Below, one piece after another: positions 48,940-59,179 of a DNA stretch of 64,000 nt. Where the stretch lies: assembly GCA_009823505.1 (NCBI GenBank), contig VZQC01009601.1, positions 1,315,645 to 1,379,644 on the forward strand, written 5' to 3'. The notes under the pieces are model-generated. The model searched no databases. It had not been told where the DNA came from and was given only the letters and a program-made list of their open reading frames with translations. Position 1 is the first letter of the stretch. Every line of letters begins with the position of its first letter. Origin of the DNA: Rhizomys pruinosus (lineage: Eukaryota; Chordata; Mammalia; Rodentia; Spalacidae). Made by a program: the position numbers and the translations under genes.

Positions 48940-49904
48940 TGGTCAGTGATCCTGTGTTGGGTCTCCTGGGCTTGAAGGCATTTTTAGGCAGAGGCATGGG
49001 ACAACAGAGTAAATAATTACATAATGATCAAAAGGTTGGTCTCGACAATAGGCATGTCACAGTAAGAAATCAGGCTAAAAAATAATTTAACTAAACAACT
49101 GAAAGTGCCCACCTCTGTGCACAGGGAGTTTGACTTGTAGATGTGATTTGTTCTTTCCTGCTTAGGAAGTGCTCTATATCCATTTTTAGTTTCATGTGTT
49201 TTATGTGCTAAGCATGAAACCTAAAGGGAGTTTTGTAAGTGAGCTGCGGTAGATGTACACCTTACTGATTCAGCATCAAAGAGTTCACTTTCTTTTTTCT
49301 CCTGCTTGAGATAAGATGAGTTTGATATGTTAGTGTTATGGGTCCTGAACATAAAGCTGCAGGGCAGTGGGACTCACACAATCTTAAACTATGTGAGCTT
49401 CTTCTAAAACTGGTAAAAACAAAGCAAGCGACTTTCATCACCTTTATGATGGCCATCTTTACAGTCAATGGCATCTACAAAAACCTAGGTGTGTGTCTTG
49501 TTTTATTTTTATCAAGATTCACACACTACAAACGTCAGCTTCTGTGTAGCTTCTGTTTTGTGGAAGCAAGCCCACAGCTCAGCAGGCATGATGCTCAGTG
49601 CTTCCAGCAATGTGATGCTGGTAGATTAAAAAGCTTTGGGTTTTAGTTTCTTCATTTGTTAAATTAGCACCAAGCATCTGTACATACAACTGTCATATAA
49701 CTGGTCTTTGGGTAGAGTGAATGTATCAGTTTTTCTAAGTGAAAATAACCATGCAGATTTAGGGAGACATTTTGAGTTGATTTTAGTAGTTACATGGGGC
49801 CCTCTGCATTATGACTGTCCTGAGTCTTTGCCACCAATAATTTGAGGAAAAATAATAACCACCTCAAAAGTTATGAGTGTTAAGGAAAGGAAGATACTCC
49901 TAAA
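48940..49904. other. Sequence between the duplicated blocks, no gene seen
   Basis: About 1 kb of mixed sequence between copy A and the end of the SGCG 3'UTR. It has short open frames on both strands and nothing recognised. Confidence 0.4.
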
Positions 49905-49907
49905 CTA

Positions 49908-50039
49908 TGGTCACCAAGATAATGGTTTATTTTTATTGTACATTGGTATGTATATAGGAAGCAGGAGTAATTTTGTATAATTTTTTTCCTTAAATTCATA
50001 TTGAAAATCAGATCAATCTCAAGTTCCTTCAAGACCTGA

Positions 50040-50081
<42 letters not shown>

Positions 50082-50252
50082 CCCCTGTGAACTCTGACAC
50101 ACTGCACTGAATTGAAGGGAGAACTTGAAGTTCAGTGTAAAGAAAGTGTGGCACAGATACAACACTTGAAGACTGACCAGGCAGCCCTACTTTTGTGAGG
50201 AGATAGATGTGTGCTGTTGAGTATTGTACATTGCTTCCACACAGCAGTTCAA
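49908..50252 (-). repeat. SGCG: SGCG 3'UTR end, partner of the downstream duplicate (copy B)
   Basis: The partner of 48615-48939. It differs mainly by substitutions and by expansion of the homopolymer: the other copy has a broken T tract (tttttttgttttgttttc) where this has 38 T. Confidence 0.88.
49926..49937 (-). promoter_or_regulatory. SGCG: SGCG polyadenylation signals (two adjacent)
   Basis: Two overlapping-unit AATAAA hexamers on the - strand within aataaaaataaaccat, about 600 nt after the stop. Confidence 0.7.
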
Positions 50253-50537
50253 CATGAGAGGTGGGGAGGGAGGCTAGAAAGGTAAAAAGCCACTGAATAA
50301 ACGTGTCTTGACATTTCTTTGTTTTGACATCCATGTGTCATTTTGAAATCGGGTCATCTGGACGATAATTTCCATTGGCCTGTTTCCCACCACTGAGTAC
50401 TTTGACAATGTGTCCTTCTACTCCCATCCTGTCTTCTCTTGCTCAACTAGGGTGTCTAGCTGCCCAGGATATGAAGACTGAAGCCACACCTCCTGGCTCA
50501 CTGGGAAAACATGGGTTCTCTGCAGAAGAGGCAGCCA

Positions 50538-50711
50538 TCAGAGACAGATGTGACTGTATTCCTCACAGGTGGTGGTCTCACCAGCCGTAGACAGGTATAG
50601 CTTCCCATCGGGACACACACAGATTTCATAGAATCCCTGAGAGCTGCCAGAGGGACCCTGGGTCCCCTGTACCAACTTGGGCAAACCCACAGTTTCAGCA
50701 TCAAGCACCAG
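50538..50711 (-). CDS. SGCG: Gamma-sarcoglycan, last coding exon
   Basis: Read on the - strand: acceptor tctcccaaacag at 50714-50712, then [37 protein letters not shown] and a cysteine-bearing end, [11 protein letters not shown], with the TGA at 50540-50538. The 174 coding bases match the size I recall for the human last exon (c.703-876). The C-terminal cysteines (CVC and two more) form the extracellular cysteine cluster of sarcoglycans. Gamma-sarcoglycan is a single-pass type II membrane glycoprotein of the sarcoglycan subcomplex that stabilises the dystrophin complex at the muscle membrane (family knowledge). It is oriented opposite to SACS, and the two 3' ends face each other. Confidence 0.97.
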   Translation of the reverse strand: MVLDAETVGLPKLVQGTQGPSGSSQGFYEICVCPDGKLYLSTAGETTTCEEYSHICL

Positions 50712-51334
50712 CTGTTTGGGAGAAAGTGAGACATGAGATGTTAGAAGGTGGAATGAGCTACGTCACAGGGAAATTCACACTCTCAACATGTTCCAAGAAA
50801 GTTCTTTGTTGAGAAAGTGAGGTAGGCACCTGCCTGACCGACTCCCATCTTGTTGGAGTGAATAGCTTCTTTTAGAGCTGAGTTCCATTCTACATGGGGC
50901 AGGAACTGCCAGTCCTCCAGCTTGGAGGGAGGTCATTTTTTATTACCCCACATCTGGGAAGACTGACCATTTGGTTATTACACTTTGTTCGGCCCCAAAT
51001 ATTGCTAATACTTTGCTTCTAATGCCTTTGGAATTATTGACAAAATTGACAGTTCTTTTGCCAGTTCACACTTATGATGACCCATGTTGACTTCATGCTA
51101 CATTGTTTCCTTCCCATTAGGATAACAAACTGTTCTTGCAAATGGGTTTATCCTTATTTTTGCCTGCAAGTGTTGGGATTTATCCTGATTTTATTTGTGA
51201 TTTGTTTTCCTAGAAGAGACAAATTGACCTATCAACCATTTCCATAAACTTTTCATAGTTTTTGAATCCTTACTGTCTTCTACTAGATGCTGAATGCACT
51301 AGGCAAAAAGATTAAAACCAACTTAACTATAGTG

Positions 51335-51430
51335 AAAATGTAGTTAACAAGTCTAAATGAGGTAACAAGTCTAAATGTGACTAAGAAATGTATGAAATGC
51401 ACAAAAGCTCAATAAAAAATAAAGGAAAAA
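51335..51430 (+). mobile_element. L1-type 3' tail fragment, sense
   Basis: caagtctaaatgtgactaag and tatgaaatgcacaaaagctc-aataaaa match the terminal sequence at 60493-60549. The fragment is strongly 5'-truncated. A short direct repeat, aacaagtctaaatg, occurs twice within it. Confidence 0.6.
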
Positions 51431-52798
51431 AGAGAAAATGTCCTTATATAACATAGCACTATGCAAAATGAATGTACACAATAAAAATAAAAGCTATTTT
51501 AAGGATTCAAAAATAAAGAAAATGACTGGATTTTCTACTCATACTACAATTTAGTTAAATATAAATGTAAGCAAATGGCCATTGTTGGAGGCTTGGGAGT
51601 CTTTCTGCCCAGGAACTGAGAATTGTCCTTTTGATCCTGGGCTCTCGTTAAAAGGAAATGAGATGTTTTGTCGATGACTGTAATTCCTTGCTGACAGCAT
51701 TAGATTGCTTTTTAATTCCTGTCGCTCTCGCCCATGATTCCCATCTACTAATGAACGTACAGCAGGTGGGGAGGGATAGTGCTAGCTACAGGACAGATGC
51801 TAGCTTACCCTTTATGGTCTTACAGAGTGTCAGAGTAGAGACAATCTTGTGGGGAATGTCCACTGCCTGGGGAACCGTGGCTACTTGCTACTGTCCTTTC
51901 TCATGGCTAAATGGCCAGTTGTTTCTCCTGCTGCCACCAGCACCACACTGTTTTTGCACACAAGTCCAGACATCTCCCCCTCCCTCTGAGCCAGCTCCCA
52001 GTCAGGGGAGTGGTAACTCAAATTGTGGGTCAGGCTGTTTGTGCTGATGTAAAGATGCTGCCTGGCTCACAAAACAAAACACAGCCATTTGCCAAACTAA
52101 AGGTCTGTGTGCTGTGTGGTGGCATTTTGACTTTGTAGTGAGATTCCAAAATTCTTGATTTGCATTTCTGCCTTTGTCTGCTCCTGATTTCATGACCTCA
52201 TGAACTACAATTTGTAGGTGACTTTCATGCCCTACCTGCAGGCTGTTGTTAAGTAGGTTCTGTTCACACACCCTGGAGTGGCCTCTCATGGCCTTCTTTC
52301 AGGCAGTACCACCAATCTCAACTATATCTTCTTATTCACTGTAATCAGTTTTTGTCCCAACCTATTAAAACAAGATTCTAACAATGGATATGATGTTCCT
52401 GTGTTTGTCATGCTGCCTTTCAGGACTTGAATCCCTGACAAGAACCTTAATGTAGTTTACCTTAAAAATGTTCATTTGTTTTCATTTACAGTTAATTGTG
52501 TGCAAGTAGGCACAGAACTCTGGGCAATAACAGAAGACAGTTGTCATTTATATGTACCCCAGTGACAGCTATGCTGAGAGAATTGAAATGGAAAAGTCAG
52601 TCTTCTCTGTGCAGCCCAAAAGTCTGTAGTGTTTTCTCACAGCTGAAAACAACAAGCAGCCTGGTGAGGTATACACAAATCCAAGAAAGTGGACAACTGC
52701 AGACACGTAGACTGAGTCTGACCTTCCGTGGCCTGCCTTCAGTGCTCAAGTATACTGTTCTCTTTCTTCATACTTCCTGAGCTGTGCCTTTCACAAAG

Positions 52799-52924
52799 TT
52801 CCATTATAAGACAGCAGAAGCTCAGCATACTGACACCTTGTTCCATTATAAGACAACAGAAGCTCAGCATACTGATATCTTGTTCCATTATAAGACAGCA
52901 GAAGCTCAGCATACTGACACCGTG
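52799..52924. repeat. 42-bp tandem repeat, three units, in the SGCG last intron
   Basis: Units start at 52799, 52841 and 52883 (ttccattataagacagcaga and so on) and differ at a few positions only. The array ends 60 bp from the exon donor. The period is a multiple of three and stays open in the SGCG frame. Confidence 0.95.
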
Positions 52925-52984
52925 GTGGATGTGGCACTTGGAAGCCTCTTTGGGACACAGTGTCAGAGCTGTCACTGAACTCAC

Positions 52985-53108
52985 CTCTCCATCGCTGCTC
53001 TGCAAGATGATATCCATTTGAGAAAGGGCCTCAATTTTTCCAGCATGAGCTTTAATGTGAACCCCCCTCGGGGCATCCATGCTTAGACTCCGAGTTGGGG
53101 ATTCTAAC
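52985..53108 (-). CDS. SGCG: Gamma-sarcoglycan, penultimate coding exon
   Basis: Read on the - strand: acceptor cacaattcag ending at 53109, then one base completing an arginine codon and [41 protein letters not shown], followed by the donor gtgagt. The length of 124 bp equals the human exon I recall as c.579-702, and it ends exactly on a codon so that it joins LVLDAETV of the last exon. It encodes part of the extracellular region, where sarcoglycans share a beta-rich fold. An upstream (larger coordinate) exon is needed to complete the protein and was not found before 64000. Confidence 0.97.
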
Positions 53109-53702
53109 CTGAATTGTGAAAAAAAAATTAAAAGGCCACCCTTGAACTGGGCACAACAGCACATGCTGGTATCCCTGGCTATTCAGAAGCCTGAGGTAGA
53201 AGGATTGCTCTAGGTCAGGAGTTCTGAGCCAGCCAGGACCAATAGTAAATGAGGGAGAAAAGCCATCCCATCCAATGCTCAACAAATGAGTAGCATAGAA
53301 AACATTATTAATGAGGGATGCAGAGTCTTCAGGATTCCTGACATCACTCATGACTGCTGACATACTCTACATTACTCATTGACAAATCCAGAAATAGCAA
53401 GTAGAAGAAAAACAAGGGTCCTACCAATGACATCCTATCAAATCAGTGTCTTCTGACAGGTCTAGTCAGCAGACGGCTACTATCCTGTGCAGTATTCAGA
53501 TAGCACCATTTAGTACCCAGCAGGGCGCACCAGAAAAATATGCCATCGGTGAGCAGCTAAAACTGACAGTCTTTAGTTAACACACAAACACAGAAGAAAA
53601 AAAAAAAACAAATTTAAGGACAAATGTATTTGCTATGGTTTCACATGATGGGATAAAATCTCTACCCCAGCTTTCGGTTCCTTTTTAAGGATTTTGGAAT
53701 GA

Positions 53703-53860
53703 TTTTTTTTTTTTTTTTTTCTTTTCAAGACAGGGTCTCCCTGCAATCTCAGCTGTCCTGGAACTCACTCTGTAGACCAGACTGGCCTTGAACTCACAAA
53801 GATCCGACTGCCTCTGCCTCCCGAGTGCTAGGATTAAAGGCGTGTGCCACCATGCCCGGC
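53703..53860 (-). mobile_element. B1 SINE, antisense
   Basis: Poly(T), aagacagggtctccctgcaa, gaccagactggccttgaact, and an end at gccaccatgcccggc. It is followed by another T run. Confidence 0.93.
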
Positions 53861-53867
53861 TTGGAAT

Positions 53868-54060
53868 TTTTTTTTTTTTTACTGTATGTGGATGCGTGTG
53901 TATTTGTGTTCACAAGTGTGGAGACTGGAGGACAACTTTGAGTGTTCCTCAGGAACCATCCACCTTGTTTTGTTTTCCTGAGATGCCTTAGGTCTGAACA
54001 TCATTCTCTGAATGAATTGTGGCTAACTGCATGGGGGTGCTCTGGAAATGGATGCCGTGG
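53868..54060 (-). mobile_element. B4-like SINE fragment, antisense
   Basis: A T run is followed by tgtatgtggatgcgtgtgta and ggagactggaggacaacttt, the usual start of antisense B4-type elements. The remainder is poorly preserved. Confidence 0.5.
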
Positions 54061-54737
54061 TGTCACATACTACTTGGTATTCTGGAGAAGTCTATGCACT
54101 TCATACTTGACACACATAAAATATAACAGTATTTCAAAAGACATCGAAAACTTGCAACTTTGAATGCAAATATGAGAATTCAAAGTGGTAGAATAGTGAT
54201 TCAGGAGCTTATTTAGCTATGTACTTAAGATTTAGCAGTTCATCTTTCAAGGATTGTAATTCTGAATTAGAGGATAGGAATTATATTTGAGACACCTCCC
54301 ACAACTTTCAATTGCAATATTGTGGCTTCTCCTGGTTAAAAAGTAAAAGAAAAAAAAACCTACTGAGGCCTGTGGATTGTGGCTGTCATTACCAGCTTAA
54401 GACACCTGGAATTTCAGCTGCAGCACCATTAAAATGAAAAATTGCCTTTTCTAGCCATTTGCATTAACCCATAGAATCCCATTCTTGGATTTCCTAAAGA
54501 GTCCATAGACCAGAAGCTAAAAGCTCTCCAATGATAGTGAGTGAGAAAGATACACTGTAGGAAGTCAGGGATCATGATTTTTTGGAATTGGAAAAGAGCA
54601 TGAGTTTCTCAAATTGAAGACCTTCCCCAATATTAATGCATAAGTTAAAATAAGCCCCCAGTAACTCCGCAGTGAAGATTCAGGAAGTCTGTACAGAATC
54701 AAATGCTCCAAAATGAATGATATCCATAAAGGTCTTA

Positions 54738-54890
54738 TTTTAAATTAGGTGTGTGTTTGTGTAAATGAGTGCAGATGCTCTGGAGGCTAGAAGAGGACAT
54801 CAGATGTCCTGGAGCTAGCTGTGTGCTGGGAATCTACCTCAGGTCCTCTGCAAGTATGGATTTTAAATACTGATCCATCTTTCCCACCCA
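54738..54890 (-). mobile_element. B3-type SINE fragment, antisense
   Basis: gctagaagaggacatcagat, gtcctggagctagctgtgtg, ctcaggtcctctgcaag and gatccatctttcccaccc follow the B3 layout with decay. Confidence 0.7.
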
Positions 54891-55077
54891 TGAATGATAT
54901 ATTTAAAATGCTGGTGTAAAATTGTTAGTCTGGAAATCCAGCCCAGTAGAACTAGCACTCAACTATGAAGGAAATTGGGAATTTCACAGACAAAAGAGAG
55001 TTACCGCTGTACAGGTCTCACTGAGAAAGGTACTTTATAGAACTTGAAGCCAGGAGAAAAAAGGTATTTTACAAGAA

Positions 55078-55190
55078 GTGATGGCTAGTTGTGCTTGTGG
55101 ATGCCTGTAACCCCAGTACTTGGCAGGGTGAGGAAGAAAGATTATGAGTTTGAGAGCAGCCTGGGATATACAGCTGTTTCTTGTTTTAAA
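55078..55190 (+). mobile_element. Old B1-like SINE, sense
   Basis: tgatggctagttgtgcttgt, ggatgcctgtaaccccagta and gagtttgagagcagcctggg follow the sense B1/Alu layout, but diverged. Confidence 0.65.
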
Positions 55191-55292
55191 TAAATCAACT
55201 AAATGTGTTAGTAAAGCTAAATAAGTAACTATTGCTAAATAAGGACATAAAGCTAGGAGAAAAAAGTGTAAAAGCAACATTGAAGAAAAAAA

Positions 55293-55575
55293 AATGGGGA
55301 AATGGAAGCATGGATGGAGATCACTTCCCAAACATGGGGAAACGGAAGTGTGGATGGAAATCACTTCCCAAACATAAGGATATGGAAGCATGGATGGAGA
55401 TCACTTCCCAAACATGGGGAAATGGAAGCGTGGATGGAGATCACTTCCCAAACATGGGGAAATGGAAGCGTGGATGGAGATCACTTCCCAAACATGGGGA
55501 AATGGAAGCGTGGATGGAGATCACTTCCCAAACATGGGGAAATGGAAGTGTGGATGGAGGTCACTTTCCAAAGCT
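55293..55575. repeat. 40-bp minisatellite, about seven units
   Basis: The block tcacttcccaaacatgggga recurs at 55321, 55361 (variant), 55401, 55441, 55481 and 55521, with a last degenerate unit at 55561. The 40-bp period is not a multiple of three, so the three frames take turns. The open frames of about 100-118 codons here are products of the repeat, not genes. Confidence 0.97.
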
Positions 55576-55599
55576 TTTGCATTTGTGAAGAGATGATTT

Positions 55600-56030
55600 A
55601 AACTTGCTCTTCTAGTTTGTCTTCTATTGCTGTGACAAAACACTCCGACCAACACCAACTTGGGGAGGAAAGGGTTTATTCAGCTTATATCTCCTGGGTC
55701 ACAGTTCATCACTTAGGGAGCCCAAGGTAGGAACTCAGGGCAGGAACCTGGAGGCAGGAGCTGAAGCACAGGCCATGGAGGAATGCTGTTTACTGGCTTG
55801 CTTCCCTGGCTCAAGCCCAGCCTGCCTTCTTATACGGTACACAACAACCTGCCCAGGGTGGCACTACTCATTGTGGGCTGGGCCCTCCCCCACTGTTCAA
55901 CCATTAAGACAATACTCCACAGATGTGGCCACAGGCCAGTCCAATGGAGCCAATTCCCCAACTGAGGCTCCCTTGACGCAGGTGTGTCAAGTTGACACTA
56001 AAGCTATCCAGCACACTTGCTTACCAAGTT
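55600..56030 (-). mobile_element. DNA-transposon-like rodent repeat (URR1-like), antisense
   Basis: tctattgctgtgacaaaaca, ggaaagggtttattcagctt, ggccatggaggaatgctgtt and ggtgtgtcaagttgaca: this is the reverse of the repeat at 58535-58925. I recall this structure as a widespread rodent hAT-type repeat (URR1). The name is from memory only. Confidence 0.6.
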
Positions 56031-56279
56031 TTTTTCCATGTACATAAATATAGAAATCACAATCATTCAAAGAATAAAGTTACAATATCAGGATAAAATA
56101 TGGGTGAGAGAATAAGGAAAAGTTTACTCAACAAGTGGTAAAAAAAGAAAAGAAAACAGAAAATAAAGGAAAAGATGATAAAATATCACTACCAAGTATC
56201 AAATATATCAATGATTATAATAAACACAAGGGGGCTAAATTTACCTAGTAAATGAAAATCTCAAATCAATGAATATTCC

Positions 56280-56829
56280 TGTGATGGCTGGTCTCAACTG
56301 TCAACTTGATGAGATCTAGAATCACCTAGGAGGCAGACCTCTGGGCATGCCTGTGGGGAATTATGTTGGTTAGGTTGAGGTAGGAAGATCCGCCCACTGG
56401 GGGTGGTATTCTCTGACTCGACTCCTGGACTATATAAAAGGCAGAATGTGAGCATTAGCACAAGCCTTCATCTCTCTCTGCTTCACAATTGTGTGATGGG
56501 ACTGTGAAATAGTGTTCCTAGGGCTTTAAAAATGTGCTTGATAAATTTAGCTGAACCTTGAGTATGAACGTGTGGAGAGCCTTATTGTACGAGGAAGTTT
56601 ATGCAAAAATGCTTGCTGAGGAGTTATCTCCGGAATGCTGGTGCCCCCCTGGCTTCTCAGGAGACCCTTTGTTCTCCCAAGAAGGCATACCATGGTGACA
56701 GTGCTGTCTTGCTCATGTTTACTGAACTGCTGTATTCTAACCTCTTTATCATAGTTCACTATCCTGTAAATGTTCAGCTATAGCTACAATGAGTATGAGA
56801 ATAAAAGCAGAGCTGCTTGTGCTTTTGGC

Positions 56830-56881
<52 letters not shown>

Positions 56882-57090
56882 AATCCAGGTCTTCTTTCTC
56901 AGTTTTGTGATAATCCAACCAGGTTCTGGCCACAGTTGTGGACGGATGCAATGTGACCTGCTTCTTCCAGACCCTGGAACCTTGACCTCTCTTCTACGAT
57001 GGGTTGCACCCTCAAACTGTGAACTGAAATAAACCCTTTCTCCCTTGACTTGATTTTGTCAATGTATTTTATTATAGCAGCAGCAAAAAC
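56280..57090 (+). mobile_element. DNA-transposon-like rodent repeat (URR1-like), sense, expanded
   Basis: It begins tgatggctggtctcaactgt and caacttgatgagatctagaa, with gcccactgggggtggtattc, and ends with a gaactgaaataaaccctttc and ttatagcagcagcaaaa block. About 300 bp of other sequence and a TG repeat split the two ends. Confidence 0.55.
56832..56878. repeat. (TG)n microsatellite
   Basis: An uninterrupted run of about 23 TG units, likely to vary in length between individuals. Confidence 0.97.
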
Positions 57091-57111
57091 AAAACAAAAG
57101 AAAAGAAACCT

Positions 57112-57665
57112 GTGACAATATCAGTAGAGAAATGCAAATTAAAATAGCGTTGTGATTCTATCTGAACCCAGTTAGAATGGTTCTCCCCAAGAAAACAAAG
57201 GAGAGCAAATGCTGGTGAGGATACAGGGAAAGAATACTCATACACAGAATGGCAATGTAAAGTAGTGTAGCCACTATGGAAATTAGTGTGGAGTTCCTGA
57301 AAAACTGAAAATAGAACTACCATATGACCTAACTATACCATTCTCAAGTGTATACCCAAAGGACTCCAAGCCAACGTAGCACAGAGATGCCTGAATGTCT
57401 GTGCGTACTGCAGAACTACTCATAATAGCCAATTTGCCGCTCATCTGGGTGGGCACAGGGAGACCAAGACAGGGGGATAGAGAAGGAGAGAAGGACAAAG
57501 TATCATGTTTTCTCTAGAGTGCAGTCTATCTCTGTGACACAAAAACAGAACTGTTTGAAGAGAAGGAGAACAGTCAGAAGGGGAGGAGAGATGAAGGGGG
57601 AGTTGGGGAACAAATGTCACCAAGAATACTTGTGTACATATTTGAAAATGTCATAAAAAAAACCT
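57112..57665 (+). mobile_element. LINE-1 3' end, sense, 5'-truncated
   Basis: agagaaatgcaaattaaaat, gcaaatgctggtgaggatac, atggaaattagtgtggagtt and aagtgtatacccaaaggact match the end of L1 ORF2 (the HSGK and GIYPKD region), with broken frames. A purine-rich 3'UTR and an aaaatgtcataaaaaaaacc tail follow. Confidence 0.85.
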
Positions 57666-58025
57666 ATTATTTTGTTGTCTAACTAGAAAAGTTTTAACAT
57701 TTTTAAAATAAATCCACCTATAATGGTCTAAATCTAAGATAATAGGGTCCCTGAGGAATATTGAAGGTGGCACACTCTGTCTTCTTTCTTGTCTCTGGCA
57801 GGAAGACCTCACTGTTAATCTCAACAGGGCCCGTTTATCAGGCAGACCTGGCACCTCATTATTTGAACCCATAAGCTTATCCACTTTCTCCTCTTTAAGT
57901 TGATCAATCCGAAATTAGGGAATGGAGAACCACTGAAACCCTTAAAACCCTGATTCTCCCAGGGGATCATTGTATTTCTGTTCCCAGAGTTCCCCTCTCC
58001 ACTTATGAAGAGCTTCATCTTTCTT

Positions 58026-58286
58026 TTTTTTTTTTTTTTTTTAATATTAATTTTAATTGATTTTGTATGGTGATGAATGTACTGTCTGCATGCAATTTTG
58101 TGCACCCTTTCGTGCAATGGCCTCGGAGGTCAGAAGACGTCCCCCCCGGATTCCCCTGGAACTGGAGTTCTCCTGGAATTGGAGTTTGCAGACGGTTCTC
58201 GGCCGCCATGTGGTGCTGGGGATCGAACCCGGGTCCTCTGTAAGAGCGGTCGGCGCTCTTAACCGCTAGGCCATCTCTCCAGCCCC
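58026..58286 (-). mobile_element. B2-type SINE, antisense, with internal duplication
   Basis: A perfect 16-bp target-site duplication, gagcttcatctttctt, lies at 58010-58025 and 58287-58302. The element has the 18-bp internal duplication and several private small indels, including a run of Cs near 58141. Confidence 0.96.
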
Positions 58287-58534
58287 GAGCTTCATCTTTC
58301 TTCTAGGAGAGTATGTGTATGGATGTGATTCTTCATCTTTCAGTAAAATTCTGTTTGACTGCCACTGTCTGCTGGTCTGAGATTTTTAATTCTTTAATTG
58401 GCTGAGAAGACCCAACCTTACTCCTAGACCGATAACAGTGCCAAACACAGCAATACCCTTAGAGAAGAAACTGGGAGAGAAAATTCTTTGACCTTTTTTT
58501 TTTTTTTTTTAAGCAAAGCCTGCTGTGTGTCATG

Positions 58535-58925
58535 CATGGTTAATTTTAATTGTTACCTTGATACAGTCTAGAATCACCTGGGAAGGGAATCTCAGTGAAG
58601 GGTCCAATCATCAGATTGGACCGTGGATGTGTCTGTGGGGGATTGTCTTGATTATATTAATTGAGGTGGGAAGTCCTGCCCACTATGGGTGACACCATTC
58701 TCTAGGCAGGGATCCTGAGCTGTGTGAGAGGAGGAAGGGAGCTGAGTGTGGGTGGCCGTGTCTCCTGACTGGATGTGATGTGACTAGCTGCTCCAATTTC
58801 CTGCCACCTTGACTTCCTCACAGTTACAGATTGCAAGCTGGACCTGTGATCTAAATAAACTCTTCTTCCCCCTAGATTGCATTTGTCAGGACTTTTATCA
58901 CAGCAACAGAAACCAAGACCGTAAG
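58535..58925 (+). mobile_element. DNA-transposon-like rodent repeat (URR1-like), sense
   Basis: ttaccttgatacagtctaga, atcacctgggaagggaatct, attggaccgtggatgtgtct, gatctaaataaactcttctt and tcacagcaacagaaaccaag. It is the best-preserved of the three copies in this area. Confidence 0.6.
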
Positions 58926-59179
58926 CCAACTGATCTGTGTTTTATTAGACATGTAAAACTAACTTTGAGGCCTATATATTTTAAATAGTAGCACTGACTT
59001 TTAAAAGTTCTTTGGCATCTCTAAAATTTATATTATTTTATCATTTCAAGGTGGTTTAAATGGAATATTTTAAAGGGATATTAATCCTAGAGAAAATTAT
59101 CTGTGGCATATCTCTAGACAAATGAAATTTCTTGCTGTGTGCTAAATATGGATCCTTATATTTACAGACAAGAATACCA

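Larger units (their letters stand above)
49905..50537 (-). other. SGCG: SGCG 3' untranslated region
   Basis: On the - strand, from the base after the stop to about 25 nt beyond two AATAAA hexamers (49937-49932 and 49931-49926). The length of about 630 nt is reasonable for this gene. The distal half is the block duplicated at 48615-48939. It includes a run of 38 T on the + strand (50044-50081), an A38 run in the mRNA. Confidence 0.7.
50712..52984 (-). other. SGCG: SGCG last intron
   Basis: A 2273-bp intron with a gtgagt donor (52984-52979 on the - strand) and an aaacag acceptor. It holds a truncated L1-type tail and a three-unit 42-bp tandem repeat. The rest shows no gene. Confidence 0.9.

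Noticed and set aside
50498..50734. 78-codon - strand frame
   Set aside because: It is a shifted frame over the last SGCG exon; the correct frame ends at 50538 with the sarcoglycan C-terminus.
52739..53164. A single 141-codon - strand gene
   Set aside because: It is the SGCG exon (52985-53108) plus intron on both sides that happens to stay open; canonical splice sites and the 124-bp exon size show the true limits.
55232..55601. 118- and 99-codon frames
   Set aside because: They are produced by the 40-bp minisatellite cycling through frames.
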